The notes: generated from the letters alone by a model not told the origin. A DNA stretch of 64,000 nt from Pseudoalteromonas viridis (GCF_017742995.1 NZ_CP072426.1:248001-312000), one strand, 5' to 3'; counted from the stretch's first letter, positions 1 to 9,229 are shown. Translations and numbers: made by a program.

Positions 1-111
1 GTTACCATACGCACCAAAGGTGGCGAAACCTTTGGCGAACTGTTTGAAAAACTCTCCAATAACCCGGATGTACATGCCGTTGTCAGCGCCATTGACTGTG
101 ACCAAATATAA
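1..111 (+). CDS. C-terminal fragment of a protein starting outside the window
   Basis: An open frame runs from base 1 to a TAA at 109-111 and gives 36 residues ending in AVVSAIDCDQI. The start lies upstream of the window. The fragment (KGGETFGELFEKL, then a short beta-like stretch) looks like the end of a small ligand-binding or ACT-like domain; an MgtC-type C-terminus is one possibility. It is too short to name. It converges with the LysR gene that follows on the other strand, 20 bp away. Confidence 0.45.
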   Translation, partial: VTIRTKGGETFGELFEKLSNNPDVHAVVSAIDCDQI

Positions 112-131
112 CGCCACAGACAAGATAAGCG

Positions 132-989
132 CTAATCAGATAGCAGCAGTTTAATCTCGCGATGTAACTGTGAACTGACCGCATGATTTTGCTTATCAGC
201 CCGATAAATAAAGCACAACTCATCCGGAACAGGCTTTATTTTTACGCTATACGTTGTCAGGGGTGCCGGTGCGCGCCTGGCAACGCGCTCAGGTAAAATC
301 CCCAAACCCAGCCCACAGGCAACCAGGGCAGAGATCACTTCAAGGTTGTTAGACGCAATCTGATGATGAGAAAAATCGGGCAGGGACTTAAGCAATTGCT
401 GTGTTTGTTTGAGATTCGGGTCACAATACAAAGGCAGGGCTTCGCGCTCTGTAACATCCGTGGATTGCGCACACCAGAGTGTCACATTATCAAATAACAA
501 ACTGTGGATCACCAGCTCAGGGTGTCTGACGGGATTGATGACCAATGCAAAGTCGATTTCATTACTGATCACTTGCTCTGTCACTTTCCTTGACAAGTCA
601 TGGACCAGATTGAATATCAAACCAGGGTACTTAGTGTTTAAAGCCCCCAATATGTGAGGCAATGTATAGAGTGCCACGGAAGGGTGGCAACCCAGAGTGA
701 AGGTTCCGGCCATTTCACCGTTTGCCTGGTAGACGTTCGACTTCAGCTGGCTCCAGTCAGTCATAAAACGCTGTCCCTGTTCTTGCAATACTTCACCCGC
801 TTTGGTCAATGCCACACCATTTTTGTGCCGTACCAGCAGGTCGGTACCAAAACTCTGTTCCAGTCGTTTCATCGCGGCGCTGACACTGGGCTGGGTGATC
901 CCCAGGCGTTCAGAAGCGCGAGATAAATTTCTCGTACCGGCCACTTCGATAAAGTAGCGTATATCTTCAAAATTGGGCGTATGGGGCAT
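132..989 (-). CDS. LysR-family transcriptional regulator
   Basis: This 285-aa protein has the standard LysR layout. An N-terminal winged helix-turn-helix covers about residues 8-67 (NLSRASERLGITQPSVSAAM), and an effector-binding domain covers about 90-285 (the GxxxxLP-type segment and CGLGLGILP near the end). Length is close to the usual 290-310 aa. The ATG is preceded by GGTGAG at good spacing. It is transcribed away from the TonB-dependent receptor gene, with 187 bp between the two starts. Divergent LysR regulators commonly control their neighbour, so it probably regulates the receptor gene in response to an unknown small molecule. The ligand cannot be read from the sequence. Confidence 0.93.
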   Translation of the reverse strand: MPHTPNFEDIRYFIEVAGTRNLSRASERLGITQPSVSAAMKRLEQSFGTDLLVRHKNGVALTKAGEVLQEQGQRFMTDWSQLKSNVYQANGEMAGTFTLGCHPSVALYTLPHILGALNTKYPGLIFNLVHDLSRKVTEQVISNEIDFALVINPVRHPELVIHSLLFDNVTLWCAQSTDVTEREALPLYCDPNLKQTQQLLKSLPDFSHHQIASNNLEVISALVACGLGLGILPERVARRAPAPLTTYSVKIKPVPDELCFIYRADKQNHAVSSQLHREIKLLLSD

Positions 990-1176
990 AGCTCACCACC
1001 AATAAGTCATCGTCAATCCGTGAAAGTTAACACATATTTTACCAATGTACCCAAATTGATTTATTCTCTCAGCAAAGATCACGATATAAGCCACCACCGT
1101 ATACCGACCGCATAATTTGTACATTTTTGCGTGGCAGGATTATCATCCTGCTTCCTGAACGAATAAAGAGGTCTTC

Positions 1177-3297
1177 ATGAAACCCGGTTTGACTGTTTCT
1201 GCGTTAACGTTTGCCTTGCTACAGGCGTATTCAGCACAGGTTGCTGCTGACACAGCAGGTATCGACCAGATAGAAAAAATCACGGTCACATCAACCCGTA
1301 CAGCCAAAGCCAATACCGATCTGGCACTGAGTGTGGGTCAGGTATCCGAGCAAACCATTGCTGACGACAATGCACAGCATATCTCCGAGTCATTGCAAAC
1401 CATACCGGGGGTTTTGATCAATCAGCTATCGGGTGGACAGGGGCACAACGCAGCCGTGCGCATGCCGATTAACTTTGACGGCTACACCTTATATTTACAG
1501 GACAATATCCCACTGCAATCGGCGGCGTTTTATACCCATAATGCGCTGTGGTGGACCACCAGTAACATTGGTTTGTCACGTCTTGAAGTGCTCCGTGGTG
1601 CGGGGACCAGCCTACATGGCGCAGGCGCTGTTGCAGCCACAGTCAATGTACTGTCAAAACCGGTCAGCGCAGATAAGAACACGCTTGGCCTGACACTGGG
1701 TGAGCATGGTTATTCACGTATAAATGGCAGCACCACCTGGCTGGATGACAACCAGGGTGGTGTGCGCGTATCGGCGGCCTACCTGGATAACGACGGCTGG
1801 CGAGATCACAATGCCGTTGAGAAAGCCGAGCTGGACGTACGCCACGAATATCAGTTGGACGACAAACAAAGCCTGACAACCTCACTGATCGCTTCATCCC
1901 TTGATCAGCAGATCCTGACCACACTCAGCATAGACCAATTTGAGCTGGATCCCTCTCAGTCAGGCCTGCCCGACGAGGTGATCGCTTTAGATCCGCGCAG
2001 AACCACGGATTATGTGCGACTCAGCACTGAATACTTGTATGAAGACAAAGACCTGAGTGTGTCACTCATTCCTTATGCGAGGCATCGCACATTAGAGCAC
2101 CTCGCTACCTGGCAGCCCAATTTCCCGGTAGAAGAAACGGAAGTCACCACATTCGGCCTGCTGGCACTGGCAAGCTGGTCTCACCAAAACAGCGCTCAAA
2201 CGACATTAGGCGTTGATCTGGAGCATGCGTCCGGAGACACCTATTCGTTTCAGCCCACTACCCGGATCACCACGGGGCGCGGAGCGGCGACATATCCACA
2301 GGGGCATGTATTCTACGACGACACCACCACCTTCAAGAGCGTGTCACCTTACATTCAGCATATCGGCTATTTTAGCGATGCACTCAGCTACACGCTGGGG
2401 GCACGATTTGACCACAGTGAATACGAGTTCGACAATGCCTTGCCGAAATATAAAGACGATGGCTTTGGCAATCGCTCTATCGCCTCGCGTAAAGACACCT
2501 TTAGCCACCTCAGCCCTAAGCTGAGCCTGAACTATCTGCTTAACGCACACTCCAGTGTTTACGCACGCTTCGCCAATGCAATGCGATTGCCCACGGCTCC
2601 TGAAATGTATCACCTGAAAAGTCGCCAGAGCAGCGCACAGCTTGGCAGCCTGAAAGAAGAAACGTCCGATACTTATGAGCTGGGCTACAAGGCCAACCTG
2701 GATGCGTTGTCGATTGAACTGGCCTACTATCTGATGGATGTGGACGACGCCATTGTTACGGCATTCAGCGATCTGGGCGCCTCTTACCGGGTTAATGCTT
2801 CCAGTGTCAGACATAAAGGCTTTGAGCTTGGCCTGAACTACCAGTTTAACCGCGCATTTTCTGCCGCGCTGGCATACAGCCAGTCTGACCATGAATTCCG
2901 TCATTACATTCGTGATGAAGGGCGGGTTCACCGCGAGACGGGCGAGTCGATGGAACAAGATTTGTCGGGTAACAGCCTGCATATGGCACCGGAATATGTT
3001 GCCAACTTCCGACTTAACTACCACAGCCAGGCCATCAAGGGACTCAGGCTAACTGCAGAAGCCAAAAGCATCGGCGACTATTACCTGAGCGTTGAAAATA
3101 CCGATACTTACTCGGGTTATACAGTGTTTAACCTCAAGGCCAACTACCGGCTCAATAAGCGCGTAAAGCTTCACGCCCGGATAGCCAACCTCACCGACAA
3201 AATCTATGCGCTGCAAAACGAAGAGCGCTTTGGCCGAACCCGTATCCAACCTGGCATGCCGCGTACGGCGTATGTCGGGATCAGCTATGATTTTTAA
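1177..3297 (+). CDS. TonB-dependent outer-membrane receptor
   Basis: This 706-aa precursor has a signal peptide of about 24 residues ending near QVAADTAG, and a TonB-box-like stretch IEKITVTSTR right after it. A plug domain covers about 45-165 (SESLQTIPGVLI, DGYTLYLQDNIPL, RLEVLRGAGTSLHGAGAVAATVN). A long beta-barrel follows, ending in the aromatic C-terminus YVGISYDF. Such receptors import siderophores, haem, cobalamin or other scarce ligands across the outer membrane using TonB-ExbBD energy. The substrate is not evident. The barrel motif at YARFANAMRLPTAPEMY matches the iron/copper receptor type. AGAGGT precedes the ATG. The divergent LysR gene is the likely regulator. No transport genes follow, so the receptor stands alone. 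Confidence 0.93.
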   Translation: MKPGLTVSALTFALLQAYSAQVAADTAGIDQIEKITVTSTRTAKANTDLALSVGQVSEQTIADDNAQHISESLQTIPGVLINQLSGGQGHNAAVRMPINFDGYTLYLQDNIPLQSAAFYTHNALWWTTSNIGLSRLEVLRGAGTSLHGAGAVAATVNVLSKPVSADKNTLGLTLGEHGYSRINGSTTWLDDNQGGVRVSAAYLDNDGWRDHNAVEKAELDVRHEYQLDDKQSLTTSLIASSLDQQILTTLSIDQFELDPSQSGLPDEVIALDPRRTTDYVRLSTEYLYEDKDLSVSLIPYARHRTLEHLATWQPNFPVEETEVTTFGLLALASWSHQNSAQTTLGVDLEHASGDTYSFQPTTRITTGRGAATYPQGHVFYDDTTTFKSVSPYIQHIGYFSDALSYTLGARFDHSEYEFDNALPKYKDDGFGNRSIASRKDTFSHLSPKLSLNYLLNAHSSVYARFANAMRLPTAPEMYHLKSRQSSAQLGSLKEETSDTYELGYKANLDALSIELAYYLMDVDDAIVTAFSDLGASYRVNASSVRHKGFELGLNYQFNRAFSAALAYSQSDHEFRHYIRDEGRVHRETGESMEQDLSGNSLHMAPEYVANFRLNYHSQAIKGLRLTAEAKSIGDYYLSVENTDTYSGYTVFNLKANYRLNKRVKLHARIANLTDKIYALQNEERFGRTRIQPGMPRTAYVGISYDF

Positions 3298-3662
3298 CTA
3301 TCTGACGTAATTAGCATGCGACAGGCGTATCCGTCTTTTTGGATGCACCGCTTATCACTACCACAGCTCTCTAGCTTTTACCCTGGATAGTAGGTAATAC
3401 GCAGGTCTCGCGGTTGGTTGCTGGTCACTTTTGAGGTTGCGTAAAAATGCATGTCGCCAGGCGGGTTTATCGAAGCTAGCCTGATATTAAATATGCGCGT
3501 ATTTAACCTCGTCGTGTAAAAGAGCAATCAAATTTTCCCCAAAAATATCAATAACACATATTTTGAATCTATATTTGGTACTGCTCTATTCAAAATATAA
3601 AGCCTATTCCCATGAAAATAGGCTTTATCATTGATATTTTTATAGAGAATAAGGGAGTTTAA
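3298..3662. other. Intergenic region between receptor and deacetylase genes
   Basis: This 365-bp stretch separates two convergent genes. I see no credible ORF. The only clear element is the perfect inverted repeat at 3597-3628, listed separately. The rest is unremarkable, AT-rich toward the right. Confidence 0.6.
3597..3628 (-). terminator. Inverted repeat, probable terminator of the deacetylase gene
   Basis: A perfect 12-bp stem, ATAAAGCCTATT (3597-3608) and AATAGGCTTTAT (3617-3628), encloses an 8-nt loop. It lies 34 bp past the stop of the minus-strand deacetylase gene and between convergent genes, so it may act in both directions. The U-tract is weak on either side. Confidence 0.6.
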
Positions 3663-4820
3663 TTAAAACCAGCTTTTCGGTGGGCCAAGCTCCAACCCGA
3701 TGCTGTGCGCATAATCTATCACGAGCTGCAGATCACGTAGGCAAATACGCCAACCTTGATTTGATGCCTCACAGCTATCATTGATACCGTGCGATGAAAG
3801 GTGCACAATTCTACCGTCCTCTCTGGCTTTATCGAGAAGCGCCCACACAGGCTCCCAGTTTCCATTTATAATCACGCCGTCAATCGAAGAAGATAATTGA
3901 GGACGAGATGAAGTACTACCATCTTCATTCCAGACAGTATTGAAAAGTCTGACTGTTTCGAAGCGTGCTTTTAGCTTTTCTTCAACTTCAGCATTCCATC
4001 CAGCCCAACCATAAGGGTAGGCGAAGTGTTTCAGGTTGTAATCCTTATAAAAATCAATACACCTCTCTATTTCATCTGCCATATAGTCACCTTCATAGGT
4101 GCCAACAAATTGATGAGAGCATGAATGGTGCCCAATTATGTGACCATTTTCAAACAACAGATCAGTGTATTCTTTAAGCTTTGGTCTATTAACGTAGTCA
4201 GCATTAATATAAAAAATCGCTTTCATATCATAGCTATCTAGAACTGGATGTGCTTTTTCCCACCATGACTCTAAGTATGCATCATCAAAAGATAACATAA
4301 GTCTACCTGTTGCTTTGAACTGGACTTCAACGCTACAACTGCCTTCGAGCGATGCTGTTTCATAGGTATTTTTATTTAGAGTGCCGCCACAACCAGATAC
4401 ATTTGCTATTTCAAAGCCTTCAATTGGGCTTATAAGTATCTTTGCAATTTCACCATGTGTAAAATTGCTACGCTCTATTTTTGCACTGCCGAATGTACTA
4501 TCGTTAATATCAATATCAACTGTATATTGTCCAGGCTCACAAGCAGATGTCGTGTTCTCTTCGGTATAAACACCGTTTAAAAGTGTGCCGTTACATCCTG
4601 AATTATCTCTTGCCTTGTCTTCTCCACTTGGTTTACCACCAAAAGTTTGGCTACTTCCATTATCAACGGGTACTTGCTCTGATGTAGCGGTGCCAGCCAC
4701 GTTAGAGTCAGCCGAAACAACTATATTTTGGGCCTTGGAAGAGTTATCTACTCCATGATGCTCAGAACAAGCCCCAAGAAGCATGCTCAAAATAGATACT
4801 TTTATTAAATTATTCATCAA
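3663..4820 (-). CDS. Polysaccharide deacetylase (NodB-type) lipoprotein
   Basis: The 385-aa protein begins with a lipoprotein signal peptide whose lipobox is LLGAC (Cys18). A low-complexity linker follows, then a region with Cys-spaced repeats (residues about 70-165, with CNGTLLNG and CGGTLNKN segments), then a NodB-like catalytic domain. Family motifs are visible: LSFDDAY (motif 1, the TFDD metal/catalytic aspartates), GHHSCSH (motif 2, H-x3-H metal ligands) and FAYPYGW (motif 3). Members remove acetyl or other N-acyl groups from polysaccharides or peptidoglycan. The lipid anchor puts it at the cell envelope. The two short repeats before the domain may be a carbohydrate- or cell-wall-binding part; that is inference. 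Upstream lies the hairpin-repeat region, so it is probably monocistronic. Confidence 0.85.
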   Translation of the reverse strand: MMNNLIKVSILSMLLGACSEHHGVDNSSKAQNIVVSADSNVAGTATSEQVPVDNGSSQTFGGKPSGEDKARDNSGCNGTLLNGVYTEENTTSACEPGQYTVDIDINDSTFGSAKIERSNFTHGEIAKILISPIEGFEIANVSGCGGTLNKNTYETASLEGSCSVEVQFKATGRLMLSFDDAYLESWWEKAHPVLDSYDMKAIFYINADYVNRPKLKEYTDLLFENGHIIGHHSCSHQFVGTYEGDYMADEIERCIDFYKDYNLKHFAYPYGWAGWNAEVEEKLKARFETVRLFNTVWNEDGSTSSRPQLSSSIDGVIINGNWEPVWALLDKAREDGRIVHLSSHGINDSCEASNQGWRICLRDLQLVIDYAHSIGLELGPPKSWF

Positions 4821-5485
4821 TTTACACTATTGAAATAATAAAACGGGCAGTGTACCCACATAAGGTCCCCGTGTAAAGGTGCTCAACAGTGTACATAAGT
4901 TGTTATTTTGTAAGTGTTATATGATTATATTGTTGTGCTTATATCTGTTGCCCCATCTGATTTTTATACGTTATCTGTTAGCAAAAAAGGGATAAACACG
5001 GTGTGCTTTGTCAGGCATTATGGCTTTCAGTTTCGAATACAAAATTAAGATCTGCATTAAACGCACCCGTTTATTTTTTGCGCTTGAACTAGTGGCTTGA
5101 ATGGGACTGTTAGTGGACAATACGCCGATTGCCCATGGGTGTCGCACTTGTTATCCGAAATTAAGATGACGGATTCAGGCACAGTCTAAATCCAGCAAAA
5201 ACGGCTTATTTCACCTTGCGCAAAGACCGCGCTAAAGCACGACTTTGCACGATATATCCATGAAAAGCGCTAAGTGAGCTGCGACGATTAAGGTACGAGT
5301 GGCAATACTTCCCTGTAGGGGGCTTCCGGCTTTTCATCCATGAAAAGCGTTCGCAGTGCGGGGACGCCGAGTCTGCGATGATTATTAATCATCGGTCGCT
5401 TAAAGTACGAGTGGGCACACATCCATGTGGAGGGCTCCCGGCTCGGCGTCCATGCCTCGCGTTCACAATATTCGATGATAATTAA
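4821..5485. other. Intergenic region with array of hairpin-containing repeats
   Basis: These 665 bp lie upstream of the deacetylase gene and downstream of the cytochrome-like gene (both minus strand). The left part (4821-5230) shows no ORF or recognisable signal beyond the promoter the deacetylase must have. The right part (about 5270-5485) holds two to three copies of a roughly 100-bp repeat with conserved wording (AAAGTACGAGTGG, then a GGCTCCCGGCTCGGCGTCCATG type box) separated by short palindromes. Related repeats occur after the lipase gene at 32.1-32.3 kb. Confidence 0.7.
5376..5394. repeat. Short palindrome of the GAT-N5-ATC family
   Basis: CGATGAT and ATCATCG enclose a five-base loop (TATTA). 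This is the second hairpin of the array that follows the cytochrome-like gene. Four other palindromes in the window have different stems but the same inner GAT/ATC closing bases and a similar AT-rich five-base loop. Confidence 0.65.
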
Positions 5486-5499
5486 TCATCGAATATTGT
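5465..5499 (-). terminator. 15-bp perfect inverted repeat spanning the stop codon of the cytochrome-like gene
   Basis: ACAATATTCGATGAT (5465-5479) pairs perfectly with ATCATCGAATATTGT (5485-5499) around a five-base loop. The arm nearest the gene encodes its last residues and the stop codon TGA lies at the loop edge, so stop codon and hairpin are one element. It has no U-tract. It may protect the 3' end of the transcript or help stop transcription, and it starts the repeat array that continues to about 5270. Confidence 0.6.
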
Positions 5500-7150
5500 T
5501 CACCCAATCAAGTTGCATGTCCCATTGGTGTTGGTTTTCCTTTTTTAACGGGGCCTGGGAATCGTCTACTTGTTGCAGTACATTGCTTGCTTCTACCAGC
5601 GTGGCGTCGCGGCCGAACAGGTAACTTTGCTCTTCCACTATGGTTTTGTAGGCTTTGTTGAGTGCCAGTGCGCGCTCCTTTGACGGGGTGATCAGCTCGT
5701 ACAGGTTATCTGCCGACTCAACTTTTTCTTTGTCTACCGTGCCGTCTGCTTTAAACCACTTTTGCAGCATTTCGCGGTTCTGGCGGAATTCGTCGCCACC
5801 GCCAACGCGGTTCATATAAGTCAGGAACTCACCGAGTGTTTCGCCTTTGTTGGGCACATCTTTCATTGCTTTAAGGTTGATATAGCCCCAGCCGCGTGCG
5901 CCTTCTACTTTGCGGGCAAACGAGAAAGTCTGGTCGTAGGTTGAACCTATGGTTTTGTGACAGCCATTACAAAATGCCAGCTCCTGCTTATGCTGTGGTC
6001 TCAGGTTACCTTGTTTGTCCTCAATGTAACCATTGATAGTCCAGCCAAAGGTGTTGTTAATTCCTCTGTCGCCCAGGTACAGGGTTTGCGGCAGGTTTTC
6101 AAACTCCTTTTCTTTTGCTTCGCGATAATATGAAGAGTTCAGTGATTGCCGGGTCTTAAACTTGTGCTTTTTCATGTAGCGCACTTCTTTCATGCGCGGT
6201 GCATTGTAAATGCCGCCATGTTTGTCCACCCCAATGTAACGCACGGTATGCAGGAACTCAGTTTCCTCGGGGTAAAGCATATGCGCCAGCGCATCTTTCG
6301 CATCCCCGACATAATGTGATTGCCTGGTTATCTCGCTGATTTCTGTTAGCTGATTATCACCATTTAAATCCAGGCCAATGCGCTGCTCTGAGATTGTAGG
6401 AGTTGAGATCTTATCCAGGCCCTTTAGTGTCAGCTCAACCAGGCTCAGGTTAGCCAAATACACATCGCGATTATACACGTCGCCTTTTGAGCGAAACGCT
6501 TCTGGCAAACGGATCATCACATCGCCCGTGGAGCCGTTGGTTGGCCAAAACGTCGACGGAAAGGGCTTGTAGTTAAACGCCACCCAGCCGCTGCCATCTT
6601 TGGCAAAGCCCATCTCATCAAAGGCTTTTTCCGGGTAGGCCAGGTTTTCCAGCGGTGTTATCTCACCGCGCCATTGCTTATCTTGTTTCAGCTTTTCAAT
6701 AAACGGGGTGTAATTATCCTCGTTGATCCAGTCTATGATCTCTTTGTCTGGCACGCCGGCGATCAAGTCGGTCCTGTCGACAAAGAGATTTTTCCAGTGA
6801 TTTTTCAGGCCCAAGTCAGAAAATTCATACACGCCCTGCAAATGACCATCGCGCATCGCGTTGGGCCTTTCAGGTTCACCTTGGTAAGACTGATGGCAAG
6901 CGTAACAGGGGTTATTCACGCCATCGGTTTTGGTATAACACTGGGGCGGGATCACAGACTCCGGGTTATAGACCTCGTCGTGCTCCATGTAAGCAGTTGC
7001 CGGAATATCATCACCGGGTTTGTAAGGTGCAGCACTGTGCGCTGCCTGTGAGGCCATCAGTTCAGCGGCTTGATTATAATGTTGTGATTCTTCGCAGCCG
7101 GTCAGTGCCAGGCCAGTGAGTACCGCCAGGCCGAGTACATGGTATTTCAT
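5486..7150 (-). CDS. Lipoprotein with two CxxCH haem-binding motifs
   Basis: Start chosen at 7150 (554 aa, MKYHVLGLAVLTGLALTGCEE), which gives a proper lipoprotein signal with lipobox LTGC (Cys19). The longer frame starts inside a terminator hairpin. A start at 7165 (MGVIKMK) is the only other real option. Two c-type haem motifs are seen: CYACH about 60 residues in, in a segment with an extra Cys (CYTKTDGVNNPC), and CNGCH in the middle to C-terminal part (about residue 395). It is therefore probably a periplasm-facing, lipid-anchored dihaem protein, but I do not recognise the family. It follows the collagen-stalk PhoX-like gene on the same strand, 66 bp downstream and across a terminator, which suggests a linked role with partial co-expression. 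Redox partner unknown. Confidence 0.75.
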   Translation of the reverse strand: MKYHVLGLAVLTGLALTGCEESQHYNQAAELMASQAAHSAAPYKPGDDIPATAYMEHDEVYNPESVIPPQCYTKTDGVNNPCYACHQSYQGEPERPNAMRDGHLQGVYEFSDLGLKNHWKNLFVDRTDLIAGVPDKEIIDWINEDNYTPFIEKLKQDKQWRGEITPLENLAYPEKAFDEMGFAKDGSGWVAFNYKPFPSTFWPTNGSTGDVMIRLPEAFRSKGDVYNRDVYLANLSLVELTLKGLDKISTPTISEQRIGLDLNGDNQLTEISEITRQSHYVGDAKDALAHMLYPEETEFLHTVRYIGVDKHGGIYNAPRMKEVRYMKKHKFKTRQSLNSSYYREAKEKEFENLPQTLYLGDRGINNTFGWTINGYIEDKQGNLRPQHKQELAFCNGCHKTIGSTYDQTFSFARKVEGARGWGYINLKAMKDVPNKGETLGEFLTYMNRVGGGDEFRQNREMLQKWFKADGTVDKEKVESADNLYELITPSKERALALNKAYKTIVEEQSYLFGRDATLVEASNVLQQVDDSQAPLKKENQHQWDMQLDWVNNIR

Positions 7151-7173
7151 TTTTATGACGCCCATTTTTAGAT

Positions 7174-7205
7174 AAAAAAATGCGGTGCCACAAAGGGGCA
7201 CCGCA
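7174..7205 (-). terminator. Intercistronic rho-independent terminator
   Basis: On the minus strand, TGCGGTGCC and GGCACCGCA form a perfect 9-bp stem with a 7-nt loop, followed by seven T residues. It sits between the stop of the PhoX-like gene (7217) and the start of the cytochrome-like gene (7150). It should terminate most PhoX transcripts, or attenuate expression of the second gene. Confidence 0.85.
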
Positions 7206-7216
7206 CAGATGAGTTA

Positions 7217-9229
7217 CTACTTAGATTTTGGATCGTACAACCACAAGGTGTTGTTTTCCTGGATACCATCTTCACCTATGATGATGCGGCCATCCTGCAT
7301 AACAATCACGTTATCTGGCTGAGATAGCTGATTCACATCACATCGCTCTGCGCCCGTCAGGCTTGAACGATATGTACCACCCATCACAACAGGCTCAATG
7401 CGAGTCAGGTTGTAGTTATTGTCGATGTGCGCACGATACACACCACCACAGTCTTTAACACGAGCAGAAAGCTGAATATCGCCTTCATCATCGATCATCG
7501 TCTTATCAATGTCGGCAACACCGATATACATATAAGCTTGTTCTACGACTTCGCCAGGTACTCTGTCCTGACCCGTGACGGCTTCGACTACTCGGTCGTA
7601 GTTGATGCTGATCCCTTCAAGCTTACGCCACTCAGCTGTTGCGCCTAACTGTCTGGCCGCCTGACGAGACTCAAGGAATGCGGCACGGTTATCCATGGGT
7701 TTACCCGCTGTTACCTGGCCACCGCCTTGCTCTAGTGTTGGATAAGTTGCAGCACCTTCTGCCCAGGCTTTTACGTCGGCAACAGACAGGTAGCTTGTCT
7801 GATCTGCAACAAAGTCTGACGTGTTGATCCCATCATATTCAGCAACCCAGGCTTCAATTTCGGCGTTAGTACCCGATGCAATTTCAACCCAAGTCACATC
7901 AAAGCCAGTCACCGCTGGATCATTCAGGCCTTTGTCCTGTGCCAGCTTAGCACCGTAAAGCGTCCCTGAGCTTAGGTCTCTGGGTTGATCAGCAACGAAC
8001 TTGAACAACACACCGCCCGTGTCGTCCTGAGACGAGTAAACTGTGCGCTCATCCGGCATAACTACTGAGTTCTCGTGCTCATAACGACCAATGGTAAAGT
8101 GCTTCACCACATTAGGTTTATCAGATAGCGGATTTTGTACTTCAGCGATGTAACCGTAGCGATACGGGTTAGGAAACTCAGGTGCAACCAACTCTTTTAA
8201 GTTGTTGATACTGGTGAACTCTGGATCATTCCACTCGGCATGCTGAGTCGTATCAACATCGGATCTGACGATCCACTCTTCAGACGTCAAAGGAGTGCCC
8301 CAAGGAGAAACAGAACCAAAGCAGTTTGCAGCTGTTCCTTTAACCGCATCAAAATCAAGCATCATGGCTTCTTTGATGCTCCAGACACCTGTATCACTCT
8401 TACTCATTTTAAGACGGCTCATGCCACCTGGGTATGATTCCCAGTTAGTAAACAGATAACCTGTATTTTCTTCGTCAGCACTTGGAATAAAACCATTGAA
8501 GTCGGGGTTGTCATTTTCAATAATTTTGTCGCCTGAAGTAATGCCATAGTGCACGCCTAAGCCACCCGCCAGGCCTTTTTCACCTAAGTCAGCATAGACA
8601 TCTCCCGTCTGACCCAGGATCTGATACTGACCGACCGCAGTCATAACGGTTTGCATTTCAAAGTCTGTTGCAGGAACCGGTGAGCTAACAATATTGCTTG
8701 GCAATTCATTGAAGTTGATCCCCGTCAGCACACCCACAGTACCGGCAGCAAAAGGACGCTTATTACTGTTATCAAAAAGCGTGTTCGAATCATCCGGATG
8801 CTGTACGTTAAAGAACAAATCACCTTGCTCTGTGAGGAACAAGCCCGTTACCTCAGCACCTTTTGGTACAGTGGCAATACGGATTAAGCCTTTAGTACCG
8901 GCTCCTCCATGAAGGCCGTCATTGCCATCGGCACCATCTGTACCGTCGGCACCATCTGTACCGTTAGCACCGTCTGTACCATTAGCACCGTCCGTACCGC
9001 CAGCACCATTAGCACCATCTTTACCGCTCGTGCCGTTAGTACCATCTGTACCATTGGCTCCATTCACACCATCTATGCCGTTAGTACCGTTGGCACCTTG
9101 ATCGCCCTGAACACCTTGTTCACCCTGAACACCCTGCTCACCCTGAGGGCCTTGTTTACCATCATCACCACAGGCACTCAATGCCACTGTGACGGCAGCG
9201 GCGATCAACGAATATGCTATGCGCTTCAT
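7217..9229 (-). CDS. PhoX-like (DUF839) phosphatase lipoprotein with collagen-like stalk
   Basis: This 670-aa precursor has a lipoprotein signal (lipobox ALSAC, Cys20). About 27 consecutive Gly-X-Y triplets follow (residues about 24-105), first Gln/Glu-rich (GPQGEQGVQGEQG), then Asn/Thr/Asp-rich. From about residue 115 to the end there is a DUF839/PhoX beta-propeller, recognisable from NCFGSVSPWGTPLTSEEW, GRYEHENSVV, YSSQDDTGGVLFKFV and QPDNVIV. PhoX enzymes are Ca/Fe-dependent alkaline phosphatases that release phosphate outside the cell; activity here is inferred from fold only. The stalk probably holds the catalytic head away from the membrane as a collagen-like trimer. No twin-arginine signal is present, unlike classical PhoX. 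GGAGT lies 7 nt before the ATG. The cytochrome-like lipoprotein gene follows. Confidence 0.85.
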   Translation of the reverse strand: MKRIAYSLIAAAVTVALSACGDDGKQGPQGEQGVQGEQGVQGDQGANGTNGIDGVNGANGTDGTNGTSGKDGANGAGGTDGANGTDGANGTDGADGTDGADGNDGLHGGAGTKGLIRIATVPKGAEVTGLFLTEQGDLFFNVQHPDDSNTLFDNSNKRPFAAGTVGVLTGINFNELPSNIVSSPVPATDFEMQTVMTAVGQYQILGQTGDVYADLGEKGLAGGLGVHYGITSGDKIIENDNPDFNGFIPSADEENTGYLFTNWESYPGGMSRLKMSKSDTGVWSIKEAMMLDFDAVKGTAANCFGSVSPWGTPLTSEEWIVRSDVDTTQHAEWNDPEFTSINNLKELVAPEFPNPYRYGYIAEVQNPLSDKPNVVKHFTIGRYEHENSVVMPDERTVYSSQDDTGGVLFKFVADQPRDLSSGTLYGAKLAQDKGLNDPAVTGFDVTWVEIASGTNAEIEAWVAEYDGINTSDFVADQTSYLSVADVKAWAEGAATYPTLEQGGGQVTAGKPMDNRAAFLESRQAARQLGATAEWRKLEGISINYDRVVEAVTGQDRVPGEVVEQAYMYIGVADIDKTMIDDEGDIQLSARVKDCGGVYRAHIDNNYNLTRIEPVVMGGTYRSSLTGAERCDVNQLSQPDNVIVMQDGRIIIGEDGIQENNTLWLYDPKSK
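8890..9160. repeat. 9/18-bp coding tandem repeats (collagen-like stalk)
   Basis: The DNA encoding the Gly-X-Y region is made of near-identical 9-bp and 18-bp units (variants of ACCATCTGTACCGTTAGC on the plus strand). Such arrays change length by slippage, so stalk length may vary between strains. Confidence 0.8.

Noticed and set aside
2344..3024. 226-codon minus-strand frame inside the TonB receptor gene
   Set aside because: It is antisense to a well-supported gene and has no gene-like motifs.
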